From Oscillospiraceae bacterium (GTDB lineage Bacteria > Bacillota > Clostridia > UBA1212 > SIG427), in the NCBI GenBank assembly GCA_015069135.1, contig SVJE01000003.1, forward strand, positions 109,699-173,698: a stretch of 64,000 nt of DNA. Direction: 5' to 3'. The position numbers were made by a program, and so were the translations under genes. Below, piece by piece: positions 30,599 through 40,719 of the stretch. Position 1 is the first letter of the stretch. Each line of letters begins with the position of its first letter. The notes beneath the pieces are model-generated. The model was not told the DNA's origin. It made no database searches and saw only the letters and a program-made list of their open reading frames with translations.

Positions 30599-32164
30599 TT
30601 ATTCTTCAGAAGGTTCAGTAGATTCTGTAGTTTCTTCAACTACATCTTCAACAGTTTCTTCAGTTGTTTCTACTTCAGAAACTTCCGCAATCTGTTCTTC
30701 TTTAACATCAGCTTCAGGAGCGACAGATTTCTTTTTCTTTTTACCAAGGAGAATTATAATCACTATTACAACAGCGATTACAACAACAGCTGCAGCAGCA
30801 ATAATAATGTAAATTAACGCACCACCTGAAGTCATAGCACTTGGCTCTTCTGTAGGAGCAGGTGTTTCAGTTACATACTTACTTCTGTCTGCTTCTGTAA
30901 GAACTTTAACTTCCTGAGTCTTAAAGCCCTTTTCAGCACTTGCTACGTTAGCCATTGTGTATTTACTACTGTAAGCCTTAACACCCTGAATTGTTTCAAC
31001 ACCAAACTCAATATAGAGTTTAGAAGAGGTTGGAGCAATAGAATCAAGGATTTCATCACTTATATCAAACTCAACACTCTTAACAGTAGGTTTAACTCTC
31101 TTGTTGAATTTTGCTTCTGTTCTTGTAGTGATACATTTAGCTGTACCGATTATCTGACCACACTCGGGGATAGTCTTAATGTTATCAACTGTGTTTCCCA
31201 ATGAAAGTGTAACTGTATTCTTCTGCTGTGGGTCATCTGCTGCATTGTCGTATATCTTGTCACCTAAAGCATCGATTTCAACAGTAATCTTATCAATTTT
31301 TGTTTTCATTACAGGAGTTCCCTGTACAGGAGTTGCATTACGGAGATTTCCCTGGGAATCTTTAGCGATTACGCCATTTTCATCTACAACATAAATTAAT
31401 GCTCTGTCATATTTTGAAACTTTAATTACCTTACCGTTTTCATCAAATCTGGAAACCGGAACAAGATTTCCTGCGCTGGTTTCCTTAAATAACTGACAAA
31501 GTTCAATCTTTCCTGAAGAGTCGATTGTATACCAGTTATCACTTTCGTCCAACAAGTAACCATTAAAATCAATACGACCGCCGTTTACATCTTTTGCATA
31601 ACCATCTTCACCAAATTCAATGTTAGGATTCTGGTTAAGAGCATCGTCAACGATTTCTGTAGCACCTCTTAAACTTACAGGGTCAACACCTAAAAGTAAA
31701 TCCTTGTCATGTATATTCTGAATATAAGCATACTGACTTGGGAAAGTGGAGTAATAAAGATTTGAAACATGATCTCCCTGAGTCATTGAGAAGAAGTTTC
31801 CTTTCATTCCGTTTTGACCAAGTACCTGTGACTGGTAGAATATGTATGCAGTTCCTTTTGAACCTAATTTATCACCTGCACGTAATTCGTAAGTTTCTGT
31901 AGGTTCATCGAAAAGCCATCCTGATGTATAACTTATACGTCCTGTTGAACTATAAGACACAACCAGCTTATCTTTTCTTGAGTCTTTTTCGCTAACCTGA
32001 TAGTATTCCAACACTGTAGGCTGGTCATAGTGTACTGTTACTGAATAGAAATCAAAGCCGCCACCGTCAGCGTTTGGAATTGATGCTGCAGATGTTGCTA
32101 AAGGTGCAATAGAGCACAACAATAATACTGCAGTCATAATAATTGCAAATAATTGCTTCTTCAT
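30599..32164 (-). CDS. Secreted, membrane-anchored protein of unknown function
   Basis: 521 residues. Signal peptide MKKQLFAIIMTAVLLLCSIA..ATSAAS, a ~400-residue extracellular beta-rich region without a recognised domain, a C-terminal membrane segment (IYIIIAAAAVVVIAVVIVII) followed by KKKKK and an acidic Glu/Val/Thr tail facing the cytoplasm. It is therefore a type I membrane protein. It includes a stretch with repeated TVEIDA and TVKSVEFDIS-like strands and a PTEEPS hinge before the membrane. TCAGGAGG lies upstream of the ATG. Transcribed alone. Confidence 0.7.
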   Translation of the reverse strand: MKKQLFAIIMTAVLLLCSIAPLATSAASIPNADGGGFDFYSVTVHYDQPTVLEYYQVSEKDSRKDKLVVSYSSTGRISYTSGWLFDEPTETYELRAGDKLGSKGTAYIFYQSQVLGQNGMKGNFFSMTQGDHVSNLYYSTFPSQYAYIQNIHDKDLLLGVDPVSLRGATEIVDDALNQNPNIEFGEDGYAKDVNGGRIDFNGYLLDESDNWYTIDSSGKIELCQLFKETSAGNLVPVSRFDENGKVIKVSKYDRALIYVVDENGVIAKDSQGNLRNATPVQGTPVMKTKIDKITVEIDALGDKIYDNAADDPQQKNTVTLSLGNTVDNIKTIPECGQIIGTAKCITTRTEAKFNKRVKPTVKSVEFDISDEILDSIAPTSSKLYIEFGVETIQGVKAYSSKYTMANVASAEKGFKTQEVKVLTEADRSKYVTETPAPTEEPSAMTSGGALIYIIIAAAAVVVIAVVIVIIILLGKKKKKSVAPEADVKEEQIAEVSEVETTEETVEDVVEETTESTEPSEE

Positions 32165-32215
32165 TATAATAAAGCCTCCTGAACATAAAAATAATGTATC
32201 AAAATTAATGTAGAT

Positions 32216-32244
32216 ATTATAACATAGTATTTATTTATGCACAA
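32216..32244 (-). promoter_or_regulatory. Promoter of the 521-residue surface protein gene
   Basis: Minus strand TTGTGC (32244-32239), 17 bp, TATAAT (32221-32216). Confidence 0.6.
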
Positions 32245-32252
32245 TATGCAAG

Positions 32253-32281
32253 TTGAAATTCTCGTCATTAAATGATATACT
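32253..32281 (+). promoter_or_regulatory. Promoter of the dCMP deaminase-serA operon
   Basis: TTGAAA (32253-32258), 17 bp, TATACT (32276-32281). Confidence 0.7.
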
Positions 32282-32321
32282 CTTTCGGACAGCTTTTAAA
32301 TATATTTCAAGGAGTATTTCT

Positions 32322-32801
32322 ATGAAAAAAGCAGACTATATAAAGTGGGACGAATATTTTATGGGTATAGCCATGTTGTCTGCCCAGAGAAGTAAAGATC
32401 CCAGCACTGGTGTAGGTGCATGTATTGTCGGTTGTGATAACCGCATTTTATCACTGGGATACAATGGAATGCCTATAGGATGTTCTGATGATGATTTTCC
32501 ATGGGACAGAGATGGAGAACCTTTAGATACCAAATATCTCTATGTATGTCATGCGGAATTCAATGCTATCCTTAACTATAATGGTGGTTCATTACAAGGT
32601 AGCCGTGTGTATGTAACTTTGTTTCCTTGTAATGAATGTGCAAAAGCTATTATTCAGAAGGGAATTTCTGAGATAATATATGCCTGTGATAAATATGCAG
32701 ATACACCGTCTGTTATTGCTTCTAAAAAAATGTTGGATGCTGCAGGAGTAAAGTATAGAATGTATGAGCCGATTGGCAGAAAAATCGTGCTTGAACTCTA
32801 A
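32322..32801 (+). CDS. Deoxycytidylate (dCMP) deaminase
   Basis: 159 residues. Zinc motifs of cytidine deaminases: CHAEFNAI (H-A-E) and PCNECAKAI (PCxxC), plus STGVGACIVG and GYNGMPIGCSDDDFPW, the latter typical of dCMP deaminase. It makes dUMP for thymidylate synthesis. Start ATG at 32322 has AAGGAG; an earlier in-frame ATG at 32253 lies in the promoter. serA follows after 27 bp. Confidence 0.9.
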   Translation: MKKADYIKWDEYFMGIAMLSAQRSKDPSTGVGACIVGCDNRILSLGYNGMPIGCSDDDFPWDRDGEPLDTKYLYVCHAEFNAILNYNGGSLQGSRVYVTLFPCNECAKAIIQKGISEIIYACDKYADTPSVIASKKMLDAAGVKYRMYEPIGRKIVLEL

Positions 32802-32828
32802 TTATTGTTACATATATAGGAAGGAAAA

Positions 32829-34439
32829 ATGTTTATGAAAATTATTGTAACTGAAAGTATAGGAAGCGAAGGAATTCAAAGCCTTATTGATAAAGGTTAT
32901 CAGGTTGATACAAGATTTGGTATCGAAAGAGAAGAACTCCTTAAAATTATTGGTGAGTATGATGCGCTTATTGTAAGAAGCGTAACAATGGTAAATGAGG
33001 AGCTTTTGGAAAATGCTCCGAATCTTAAAGTTGTAGGTCGTGCCGGAAACGGTGTAGACAACATTACATTACCTGCTTGCACAAAGAGAGGTATCATTGT
33101 TGTTAACACTCCTGAAAGTAATATTATGGCAGCAGCGGAATTGGCTGTGGCACATGCGTTCAATGCTTTCAGAAATCTTACAAAGGCAGTAATTGCCGGT
33201 AAAAACGGTGATTTCCGCAGAGGAACATTTATTGGTAACGAATTAGATGAAAAAACAGTGGGTATTATAGGTTTGGGACGTATCGGAAGTATTGTTGCCA
33301 GAAAACTTAAAGGTTGCAACATGAATGTTATTGCATACGACCCATATATCACAGATGAGCGTTTCGTAAACTGTGGTGTAAGAAAGTGTGAAACTCTTGA
33401 AGAACTCATCAAAGAATCTGACCTTATCACTATCCATACACCTAAGACAAAAGAAACTATCGGTATTATCGGTGAAAAAGAAATTGCCTTGTGTAAAGAC
33501 GGTGTTCGTATTGTAAACGCAGCAAGAGGCGGTTTGGTAGATGAGAAAGCGCTTTACGACGGTTTGGTTTCCGGAAAGGTAGCATTTGCAGGAATTGATG
33601 TTCTGAATCCGGAACCTAACTACAACAAAAAGCCGGAAGATCAGGATTACGAGAATCCGTTACTCACTTTGGATAATTGTGCAGTTACACCTCACTTAGG
33701 TGCTTCCACAACCGAAGCTAACTACAATGTAGGTACAGCTGTAACCAAGTTGGTTGGTGAAGCTTTGGAAGGTGCAGTAGTTCCCGCAGTAAACATGCCA
33801 CCACTTAAGGCTGGCAACATGAATGAACTCAGACCATATCTTGATCTTGCCGAAATGTTGGGTAAAATCTACTGTCAGGTTGAGGACAAACCTGTTGAAA
33901 GCATTGAAATCACATATTCCGGTGATCTGGCTGATAAGGAAACAGAGATTATTACATTGTCTGCAGTAAAAGGCTTCTTGGAACCAATGGTTGACACAAG
34001 AGTTAATTTTGTAAATGCAAAGCAGATTATGGATTCCATGGGTATTGAACTTACTCAGAATCACAATCCTGCATTGGAGAAATATACAAACCTTATTACA
34101 GTTAAATTCTCTTCTGAAGAGAAAACACTAAGCGTTTCCGGTACTGTATTCGCAAAGAGCGAAATCAGAATTGTTGACTTCTTCGGATACAAGATGGACT
34201 TTGAACCAACTAATAATATTATTGCTATCCATAACGAAGATGTTCCGGGTATGATTGGTAAAATCGGTTCTGTATTAGGTTCCAATGGTATTAACATTTC
34301 TGCAATGCAGTGGAGTAGTAACAAAAAGGCAGGCAGAGCAGAGTCCTTTGTAAGTGTGGATCAGAAAGCATCTGCAGAGGTACTTAAGCAGATTTCTGCT
34401 TTGGAAGGTGTATTAAAAGTTTCCCAGATTTCATTCTAA
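32829..34439 (+). CDS. serA: D-3-phosphoglycerate dehydrogenase
   Basis: 536 residues, the long three-domain form: substrate/NAD domains with VGRAGNGVDNI, GLGRIGSIVARKL, the Arg/Glu/His catalytic stretch (NAARGGLVDEKAL, PHLGAST), an intervening ASB-type domain and a C-terminal ACT domain (NIIAIHNEDVPGMIGKIGSVLGSNGINI) that mediates serine feedback. First step of serine synthesis. GGAAGGA precedes the ATG. Confidence 0.95.
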   Translation: MFMKIIVTESIGSEGIQSLIDKGYQVDTRFGIEREELLKIIGEYDALIVRSVTMVNEELLENAPNLKVVGRAGNGVDNITLPACTKRGIIVVNTPESNIMAAAELAVAHAFNAFRNLTKAVIAGKNGDFRRGTFIGNELDEKTVGIIGLGRIGSIVARKLKGCNMNVIAYDPYITDERFVNCGVRKCETLEELIKESDLITIHTPKTKETIGIIGEKEIALCKDGVRIVNAARGGLVDEKALYDGLVSGKVAFAGIDVLNPEPNYNKKPEDQDYENPLLTLDNCAVTPHLGASTTEANYNVGTAVTKLVGEALEGAVVPAVNMPPLKAGNMNELRPYLDLAEMLGKIYCQVEDKPVESIEITYSGDLADKETEIITLSAVKGFLEPMVDTRVNFVNAKQIMDSMGIELTQNHNPALEKYTNLITVKFSSEEKTLSVSGTVFAKSEIRIVDFFGYKMDFEPTNNIIAIHNEDVPGMIGKIGSVLGSNGINISAMQWSSNKKAGRAESFVSVDQKASAEVLKQISALEGVLKVSQISF

Positions 34440-34466
34440 TCCGGGACGCAAGAAAGAGGTATATTA

Positions 34467-35444
34467 GTGATTTCTTTTTCAGGAATTGATATATCCACAA
34501 TATTTGTACAGATTGTAATTCTTTACATTTTAGCATTGATCGGATTTGGTTCAACCAAATCCGGTCTTTTGCCTGAAAATGCATCAGTGGTATTGTCTAA
34601 ATTCGTTATGAGAATTTCAATGCCTTGTACCATTTTATCAAAAATGATTTCCTCGGATTTTACAAAAGAGGATTATCTTAATGGTATAAAGTTATATTTT
34701 ATTGCCATTGTTTTCCTGACAATTACGTTTTTTATTTCCTGTGGCGCGACTAAAGCTATAAAACCGGGGGATGCGGTATCTAATGTATACAAAATGCAAT
34801 CCATGTTCGGTAATGTTATTTTCTTTGCTTTTCCTCTATTTACAGCCCTTTTTGGTGATGTAGGGGTGGTGTATGCTTTATTCTTTAATATGGGAAATGA
34901 CACATTTCTTTGGACAATAGGTGTCTGGCTGGCTAACAAACATAAAGGCGGAAACTTCCTTCAAAATGCAAAGCATCTTGTTAATGTAAACACTATTGCT
35001 TTTGTAACAGGTGTAATAGTTATGCTTAGCGGATTAAACACATACTTGCAGGGGTCATTTATTTCTGAAATTTTTTCATCAATAGGGGCTACCACCAGTC
35101 CTCTATCTATGATATTCATAGGTATGGTTCTGGCTGGGGTTAAAATCAAAGAGTTTGCAGGTAAAAAGAATCTTGTTTCTTTAGCCGCTTTGTCTTTACA
35201 AAAACTTTTGTTGTTACCACTGATATCTATAGGGATTTTGTTATTGTTTAAGGATTTTCTGGGAGAGGCCACAATTATAATTGCGGTAATGCAATTATCT
35301 ATGCCTGTGGGTACTTTAACAGTGTCTTTAGCTGCGGAATATGAAAGTGATTATAAATTTGCTGCAGCAGGAGTAATGTTCACAACAATTTTATCAATTA
35401 TTACCATGCCATTGGTGGTTTGGGTATTGAAATGTTTCTACTGA
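34467..35444 (+). CDS. AEC-family (auxin efflux carrier-like) transporter
   Basis: 325 residues with about ten membrane helices. The first segment IVILYILALIGFGSTKSGLLPENASVVLSKFVMRISMPC and the later NMGNDTFLWTIGVWLANK are AEC signatures. Bacterial members export organic acids such as malate or small charged metabolites; the substrate is unknown. GTG start with AGAGG upstream. It follows serA by 27 bp. Confidence 0.85.
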   Translation: MISFSGIDISTIFVQIVILYILALIGFGSTKSGLLPENASVVLSKFVMRISMPCTILSKMISSDFTKEDYLNGIKLYFIAIVFLTITFFISCGATKAIKPGDAVSNVYKMQSMFGNVIFFAFPLFTALFGDVGVVYALFFNMGNDTFLWTIGVWLANKHKGGNFLQNAKHLVNVNTIAFVTGVIVMLSGLNTYLQGSFISEIFSSIGATTSPLSMIFIGMVLAGVKIKEFAGKKNLVSLAALSLQKLLLLPLISIGILLLFKDFLGEATIIIAVMQLSMPVGTLTVSLAAEYESDYKFAAAGVMFTTILSIITMPLVVWVLKCFY

Positions 35445-35455
35445 TGTTATAAAAT
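35427..35455 (+). promoter_or_regulatory. Promoter of the pur operon
   Basis: TTGAAA (35427-35432), 17 bp, TAAAAT (35450-35455), overlapping the end of the AEC gene. No purine riboswitch or PurR box was seen in the short leader. Confidence 0.55.
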
Positions 35456-35490
35456 TAATGTTGATTATTTGTGCACATTGGAGGTTTAAA

Positions 35491-36003
35491 ATGGGAGCTG
35501 AAAATCCAAAAGTTTTAGTTGTAATGGGAAGTGATTCTGACTTCGATGTGATGAAATCCTGTTTAACTACTTTGAAGAAATTCAACATTGATTTTGATTG
35601 CCGTGTTTGCTCTGCTCACAGAACACCTGCTGAGGCAGCTGAACTGGCAACAACTGCAAAAGATAAAGGATACGGAGTAATAATAGCAGCAGCGGGAATG
35701 GCGGCACATCTGCCGGGTGTCTTGGCTGCCTTTACTATTTTACCGGTAATCGGTGTACCGATTCAGTCAAAGGTCTTAGACGGCATGGACGCACTTTTGG
35801 CAATGGCTCAGATGCCTCCGGGAATACCTGTTGCAACAGTTGCTGTTAACGGTGCTATGAACAGTGCGATTTTAGCTGCACAGATTTTAGAGGGAGCATA
35901 CCCACAGGTTGCAGAGGCTATGGCGGAATATAAGAAAGAAATGAGAGAAAAGGTTCTGGCAAAAGACCAGGCTTTACAGAATAAAATTGCGGAGGAAATA
36001 TAA
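35491..36003 (+). CDS. purE: N5-carboxyaminoimidazole ribonucleotide mutase
   Basis: 170 residues, class I Pur[11 protein letters not shown] and [12 protein letters not shown] bind the substrate, and [16 protein letters not shown] is also conserved. It catalyses the carboxyl transfer giving CAIR in purine synthesis. Start ATG 35491 follows TTGGAGG; an upstream ATG at 35458 gives a non-conserved extension. Its stop overlaps the purM start. Confidence 0.96.
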   Translation: MGAENPKVLVVMGSDSDFDVMKSCLTTLKKFNIDFDCRVCSAHRTPAEAAELATTAKDKGYGVIIAAAGMAAHLPGVLAAFTILPVIGVPIQSKVLDGMDALLAMAQMPPGIPVATVAVNGAMNSAILAAQILEGAYPQVAEAMAEYKKEMREKVLAKDQALQNKIAEEI

Positions 36004-37025
36004 TGGCTAATTACAAAGATGCAGGCGTAGACGTTGAGGCAGGTTACGAGTCAGTAAGACTTATGCGTGACCATGTAAAGAAAACTTACAGACCGGAAGT
36101 TCTTACCGATATCGGTGGTTTCGGTTCTTTGTTCCAGTTGGATTTATCTAAGTATAAGGAGCCTGTACTGGTTTCCGGTACTGATGGTGTAGGTACAAAG
36201 CTTAAATTGGCTTTTGTTATGAATAAGGTGGACACAGTTGGACAGGACTGTGTGGCTATGTGTGTTAATGATGTAGTTTGTTCCGGTGCTGAGCCATTGT
36301 TCTTCCTGGACTATATTGCAGTTGGTAAAAATGAGCCGCAGGTTATTGCTGACATCGTTAAGGGTGTTGCTAATGCTTGTGTAGAGACAGGTTGTTCTTT
36401 GGTTGGTGGTGAAACAGCAGAAATGCCTGGTTTCTACAAGATTGATGAATTTGATTTGGCTGGTTTTGCTGTTGCTTGTGTGGACAAGTCAAAAATCATT
36501 AATGGTTCTACAATCAAGGCAGGAGACGTGCTTATAGGTCTTCCTTCATCAGGTGTTCACAGTAACGGTTTCTCTTTGGTTCGTAAAGTTTTTGAGCCAA
36601 TTGAAGATACATATACAAAATATGAAGAAGAGCTTGGCGCTCCTTTGGGAGAGGTTCTTCTTACACCTACAAAGCTTTATGTTAAGCCTGTGCTTGATTT
36701 AATTGAGAAGTTCAATATTAAAGGTATTTCTCATATTACAGGCGGTGGATTCTATGAGAATATTCCGAGAATGGGAAGCAAAGATCTTGGCTGGAAGATT
36801 AACAAGGGCACATGGCCTATTCTTCCTATCTTTGACCTTATCAAGAAAGTTGGCGATGTGGAAGAGAAGGGTATGTTCAATACATTTAACATGGGTATCG
36901 GTATGATTATGGCAGTTGATGCTAAAGACGCTGATGCTATTGTTGAATACCTGGCTTCTAAGGGTGAAAAGTCATATATTATCGGTGAAGTTACAGAAGG
37001 TAACGGAGAGGTAACAATATGCTAA
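36003..37025 (+). CDS. purM: Phosphoribosylformylglycinamidine cyclo-ligase (AIR synthetase)
   Basis: 340 residues. Family stretches are [52 protein letters not shown] and the C-terminal FNMGIGMI. Makes AIR from FGAM. It overlaps purE by one base and purN by seven. Confidence 0.97.
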   Translation: MANYKDAGVDVEAGYESVRLMRDHVKKTYRPEVLTDIGGFGSLFQLDLSKYKEPVLVSGTDGVGTKLKLAFVMNKVDTVGQDCVAMCVNDVVCSGAEPLFFLDYIAVGKNEPQVIADIVKGVANACVETGCSLVGGETAEMPGFYKIDEFDLAGFAVACVDKSKIINGSTIKAGDVLIGLPSSGVHSNGFSLVRKVFEPIEDTYTKYEEELGAPLGEVLLTPTKLYVKPVLDLIEKFNIKGISHITGGGFYENIPRMGSKDLGWKINKGTWPILPIFDLIKKVGDVEEKGMFNTFNMGIGMIMAVDAKDADAIVEYLASKGEKSYIIGEVTEGNGEVTIC

Positions 37026-37645
37026 AGGTTGGTGTACTGGTTTCCGGTGGAGGTACTAACTTACAGGCAATTCTGGATAAGAAGGCAGCAGGCTATTTGC
37101 CTGAATGTGAGTTTGTGTCAGTAGTAGCCAGCAAGCCCGGTGTGTATGCATTGGAACGTGCTGCTAACTTTGGTATTCCGGGAACAGTAATCTGTAAAAA
37201 GGATTATGCAAGTCAGGATGAATATGATAAGGCTTTAGTTGAACATTTTACCGAAAAAGGTGTTGGCCTTATTGTGTTGGCAGGTTTCCTTACCATACTT
37301 GGTAAGACATTTATGGATGCTTTTGAAGGCAGAATTATAAATGTCCATCCTGCACTTATTCCTTCTTTCTGCGGTAAAGGTTTTTACGGCCTTAAGCCCC
37401 ATGAGAAAGCTTTGGAGTATGGTGTAAAGGTAACCGGTGCTACTGTTCATTTTGTGGAACTGGAAGCAGATGCAGGACCTATTATTTTACAGAAAGCTGT
37501 ATACATTAAAGAAGATGACACTGCTGAAACATTGCAAAAGCGTGTAATGAAAGAGGCGGAGTGGGAAATATTGCCTGAAGCAATTAAGCTTTTCTCTGAG
37601 GACAAGCTTAAATTGGAAGGCAGAATAGTTAAAATATCAGATTAA
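37019..37645 (+). CDS. purN: Phosphoribosylglycinamide formyltransferase
   Basis: 208 residues. [13 protein letters not shown] binds GAR, and the formyl-transfer centre is [10 protein letters not shown]...G...[13 protein letters not shown] (Asn-His-Asp set with DAGPII). Uses 10-formyl-THF. Overlaps the end of purM, so translation is coupled. Confidence 0.96.
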   Translation: MLKVGVLVSGGGTNLQAILDKKAAGYLPECEFVSVVASKPGVYALERAANFGIPGTVICKKDYASQDEYDKALVEHFTEKGVGLIVLAGFLTILGKTFMDAFEGRIINVHPALIPSFCGKGFYGLKPHEKALEYGVKVTGATVHFVELEADAGPIILQKAVYIKEDDTAETLQKRVMKEAEWEILPEAIKLFSEDKLKLEGRIVKISD

Positions 37646-37663
37646 TTAAGGGAGGATAAGGCA

Positions 37664-39214
37664 ATGATTAAGAGAGCTTTAATCAGTGTTTCAGACAAGA
37701 CAGGAATTGTTGAATTTGCACAGGAATTGGTAAAAAGAGGAGTAGAAATTATTTCTACAGGCGGAACTCATAAGGCTTTGGAAGCAGCGGGAATAAATGT
37801 TATCGGTATTTCTGATGTAACAGGTTTTCCTGAGTGCTTGGATGGTCGTGTAAAAACATTACATCCAAGAATTCATGCAGGTCTTCTTTCTGTAAGAAGT
37901 AATCCTGAACATATGGAGCAGATTAAAGAGCTTGGTGTTGACACAATTGATATGGTTGTTGTTAACCTTTATCCTTTCAAGAAGACAATAGAGAAGCCGG
38001 GTGTTTCTTTGGAAGAAGCTATTGAGAATATTGATATCGGTGGTCCTTCAATGCTGAGAAGTGCTGCTAAAAACTATGCAGGTGTTGTAGTTTTGGTTGA
38101 TCCTTCCGACTACGACACAGTTCTTAAGGAATGGGACGAAACAGGTGATGTTACATATGACACACGTTTCAGACTTTGTACAAAAGTATTTGAACACACT
38201 GCTTATTACGATACACTTATTTCTCAGTACATGAACAAGCAGAGAAATGATTTCAGCTTCAAAAACACAATGACACTTACTTTTGAGAAAGTTCAGGAGA
38301 TGCGCTATGGTGAGAACCCTCATCAGGCTGCAGCATTTTACAGAGAGCCATTGGCTGTTGCCGGTACATTACCACAGGCAGTTAAACTCCACGGTAAGGA
38401 ACTTTCATATAACAATATAAATGATACAAATGGTGCTTTGGATTTACTTAAGGAATTCGGTAACGACGGCCCTACAGTAATTGCTGTTAAGCATGCTAAC
38501 CCATGTGGCGTAGGTAAGGGTGAAACAATCTGTGAAGCTTATGTAAATGCATATAACGCTGACCCCGTATCTATTTTTGGTGGTATTGTAGCAGCTAACA
38601 GAGAAATTGATGCAGCAACTGCTGAAGAAATCAGCAAGATTTTCTTGGAAATTGTTATTGCTCCATCATTTACTCCCGAAGCACTTGAAATTATTGAGCG
38701 TAAGAAGAACATCCGTGTTCTTACATTAGAGGATATTTCCAAGTCAGTACCTGCTACTGCTTATGATATGAAAAAGGTTGCAGGAGGCTTATTGGTACAG
38801 CAGTACAATACAGAACTTTATGATGAGGCTGATGTAAAGGTTGTTACAAAGAAGCAGCCTACAAAGGAAGAAATGGATGCTATGATGTTCGGCATGAAGA
38901 TTGTTAAGCATGTTAAGTCCAATGGTATTTGTGTTGTTAAGGGTAATGCTACATTAGGTGTAGGCCCCGGACAGACAAACAGAATCGGTGCAGCAGAAAT
39001 CGCTCTTAATATGGCAGGTGAAAATGCTAAGGGTGCTGTTCTTGCTTCAGATGCTTTCTTCCCATTCTCTGACTGTGTAGAATTGGCCGCTAAGTATGGT
39101 ATTACAGCTATCGTACAGCCGGGTGGATCTGTAAGAGACCAGGATTCCATTGATAAGTGTGATGAACTTGGAATTGCTATGGTGTTTACAGGAAAGAGAC
39201 ACTTTAAGCACTAA
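37664..39214 (+). CDS. purH: Bifunctional AICAR transformylase/IMP cyclohydrolase
   Basis: 516 residues. The N-terminal MGS-like IMP cyclohydrolase domain (LISVSDKTGIVEFA, STGGTHKALEAAG, DGRVKTLHPRIH) is followed by the AICAR transformylase domain (RYGENPHQAAAF, KHANPCGVG, DAFFPFSD, PGGSVRDQDS). Last two steps to IMP. GGAGGA precedes the ATG. Confidence 0.97.
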   Translation: MIKRALISVSDKTGIVEFAQELVKRGVEIISTGGTHKALEAAGINVIGISDVTGFPECLDGRVKTLHPRIHAGLLSVRSNPEHMEQIKELGVDTIDMVVVNLYPFKKTIEKPGVSLEEAIENIDIGGPSMLRSAAKNYAGVVVLVDPSDYDTVLKEWDETGDVTYDTRFRLCTKVFEHTAYYDTLISQYMNKQRNDFSFKNTMTLTFEKVQEMRYGENPHQAAAFYREPLAVAGTLPQAVKLHGKELSYNNINDTNGALDLLKEFGNDGPTVIAVKHANPCGVGKGETICEAYVNAYNADPVSIFGGIVAANREIDAATAEEISKIFLEIVIAPSFTPEALEIIERKKNIRVLTLEDISKSVPATAYDMKKVAGGLLVQQYNTELYDEADVKVVTKKQPTKEEMDAMMFGMKIVKHVKSNGICVVKGNATLGVGPGQTNRIGAAEIALNMAGENAKGAVLASDAFFPFSDCVELAAKYGITAIVQPGGSVRDQDSIDKCDELGIAMVFTGKRHFKH

Positions 39215-39226
39215 TAAAGGTTGATA

Positions 39227-39397
39227 ATGTACAGTGTTTTGCTTGATTATGTAAAAACACTGTACATTTCTGCAGTGATTTTTATTTAAATGATAAAAAA
39301 CTGTAATATTTATACAGTTTTTGTCTTGGTTTTGTAAAATCACTACATAAAAATTTGAAAACTCACAGTGTTTTTTCTGTATTTTGTGAAACACTGT
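39227..39397. repeat. Cluster of related hairpins between purH and purD
   Basis: The 215-bp gap has no ORF. It holds three stems: ATGTACAGTGTTTT/AAAACACTGTACAT (39227-39240 with 39254-39267); AAAAACTGTA/TACAGTTTTT (39296-39305 with 39313-39322), a terminator-like hairpin set inside longer arms AGTGATTTT/AAAATCACT (39274 with 39336-39344); and ACAGTGTTT/AAACACTGT (39365-39373 with 39389-39397). The shared ACAGTGTTT core suggests one repeat family. Confidence 0.7.
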
Positions 39398-39429
39398 ATA
39401 AAAGACTCCTATACAGAAAGGAATTTGAA

Positions 39430-40695
39430 ATGAAAGTATTAGTTATTGGCGGTGGTGGCCGCGAACACGCAATTTGTTGGAAACTTTCTCAGAGTGATAA
39501 AGTTACTGAACTTTTCTGCGCTCCCGGTAACGGTGGTATTTCTAAAATTGCAACTTGTGTACCTGTAAGTGCAATGGATAAAGAAGGTATTCTTAATTTT
39601 GCAGTTGCTAACAAAATAGATATGGTTATGGTAGCTCCTGACGATCCTTTGAGTATTGGTATGGTTGACTATTTAGAAGCAGCAGGCATAAAGGCTTTTG
39701 GTCCTTGTCAGGCAGCTGCCAAGATAGAAGCCAGCAAGGTTTTCTCCAAAGGTCTTATGAAGAAGTATGGTATTCCTACTGCAGAATATGAGACATTTAC
39801 AGACAGCGCCAAGGCTATTGAGTATTTACACAGACCTTCCCAGACTTTTCCTGCAGTTATTAAAGCAGACGGTCTTGCATTAGGCAAGGGCGTAATTATA
39901 GCAAAGGACATGGCAGAAGCTGAAGAAGCTGTTAAAGATATGATTGACGGCGGAAGATTTGGTGCATCAGGTGCAGAAGTTGTTATAGAGGAGTTTATGA
40001 CAGGTCCTGAGGCTACAGTTCTGGCATTTACTGATGGTGAGACAATTTATCCTATGGTTTCTTCTCAGGACCATAAGAGAGCTTATGATAATGATGAAGG
40101 ACCAAACACAGGTGGTATGGGTGCATTTTCACCAAGCAGAAATTATACAGAAGATTTAGCGGATGTGTGCATGAAAACTATTTTCAAGCCAACAATTGAA
40201 GCCCTTAAAGCTGAAGGTATTAAGTATAAAGGTGTTATTTATTTCGGACTTATGCTTACACCAAATGGTCCTAAAGTGGTAGAATACAATTCAAGATTCG
40301 GTGATCCTGAAACACAGTGCATTTTGCCTAGATTGAAGACAGATTTATATGAGATTTTCGATGCTGTAATTGAGGAAAGGCTTTCTGAAATTACAATTGA
40401 GTGGGATGAAAGACCTTGCTGCTGTATTGTAGCTGCTTCCGGCGGATATCCTGTAGATTACAAAAAGGGATATGTGATTTCCGGTATTGAAGATGCAGAG
40501 AAGGAAGATACAATTGTATTCCATGCAGGTACAGGTCTTGATGAAGATGGAAACTTTGTAAACAAAGGTGGTCGTGTGCTTGGTATCACAGCATTTGGTA
40601 CTACTTTAGATGAAGCTATAGAGAAGGCATATAAGGGAACAGGTAAGATTTCCTGGACCGATATGCATTACAGAAAAGATATAGGTAGAGCATAA
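39430..40695 (+). CDS. purD: Phosphoribosylamine-glycine ligase
   Basis: 421 residues, ATP-grasp fold: VIGGGGREHAICWKL, the FPAVIKADGLALGKGV nucleotide region, SSQDHKRAYDNDEGPNTGGMGAFSP, and YNSRFGDPETQ for metal binding. Makes GAR. The start at 39430 follows GAAAGGA and aligns with the family; an in-frame ATG at 39355 lies in the hairpin region. It is separated from purH by the hairpin cluster. Confidence 0.96.
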   Translation: MKVLVIGGGGREHAICWKLSQSDKVTELFCAPGNGGISKIATCVPVSAMDKEGILNFAVANKIDMVMVAPDDPLSIGMVDYLEAAGIKAFGPCQAAAKIEASKVFSKGLMKKYGIPTAEYETFTDSAKAIEYLHRPSQTFPAVIKADGLALGKGVIIAKDMAEAEEAVKDMIDGGRFGASGAEVVIEEFMTGPEATVLAFTDGETIYPMVSSQDHKRAYDNDEGPNTGGMGAFSPSRNYTEDLADVCMKTIFKPTIEALKAEGIKYKGVIYFGLMLTPNGPKVVEYNSRFGDPETQCILPRLKTDLYEIFDAVIEERLSEITIEWDERPCCCIVAASGGYPVDYKKGYVISGIEDAEKEDTIVFHAGTGLDEDGNFVNKGGRVLGITAFGTTLDEAIEKAYKGTGKISWTDMHYRKDIGRA

Positions 40696-40719
40696 TTAAA
40701 TTTTAGGAGTATATATTTT

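Noticed and set aside
39227..39397. Possible CRISPR-like array in the purH-purD gap
   Set aside because: Only a few hairpins of differing spacing, no repeat-spacer regularity, and no cas genes in the window.
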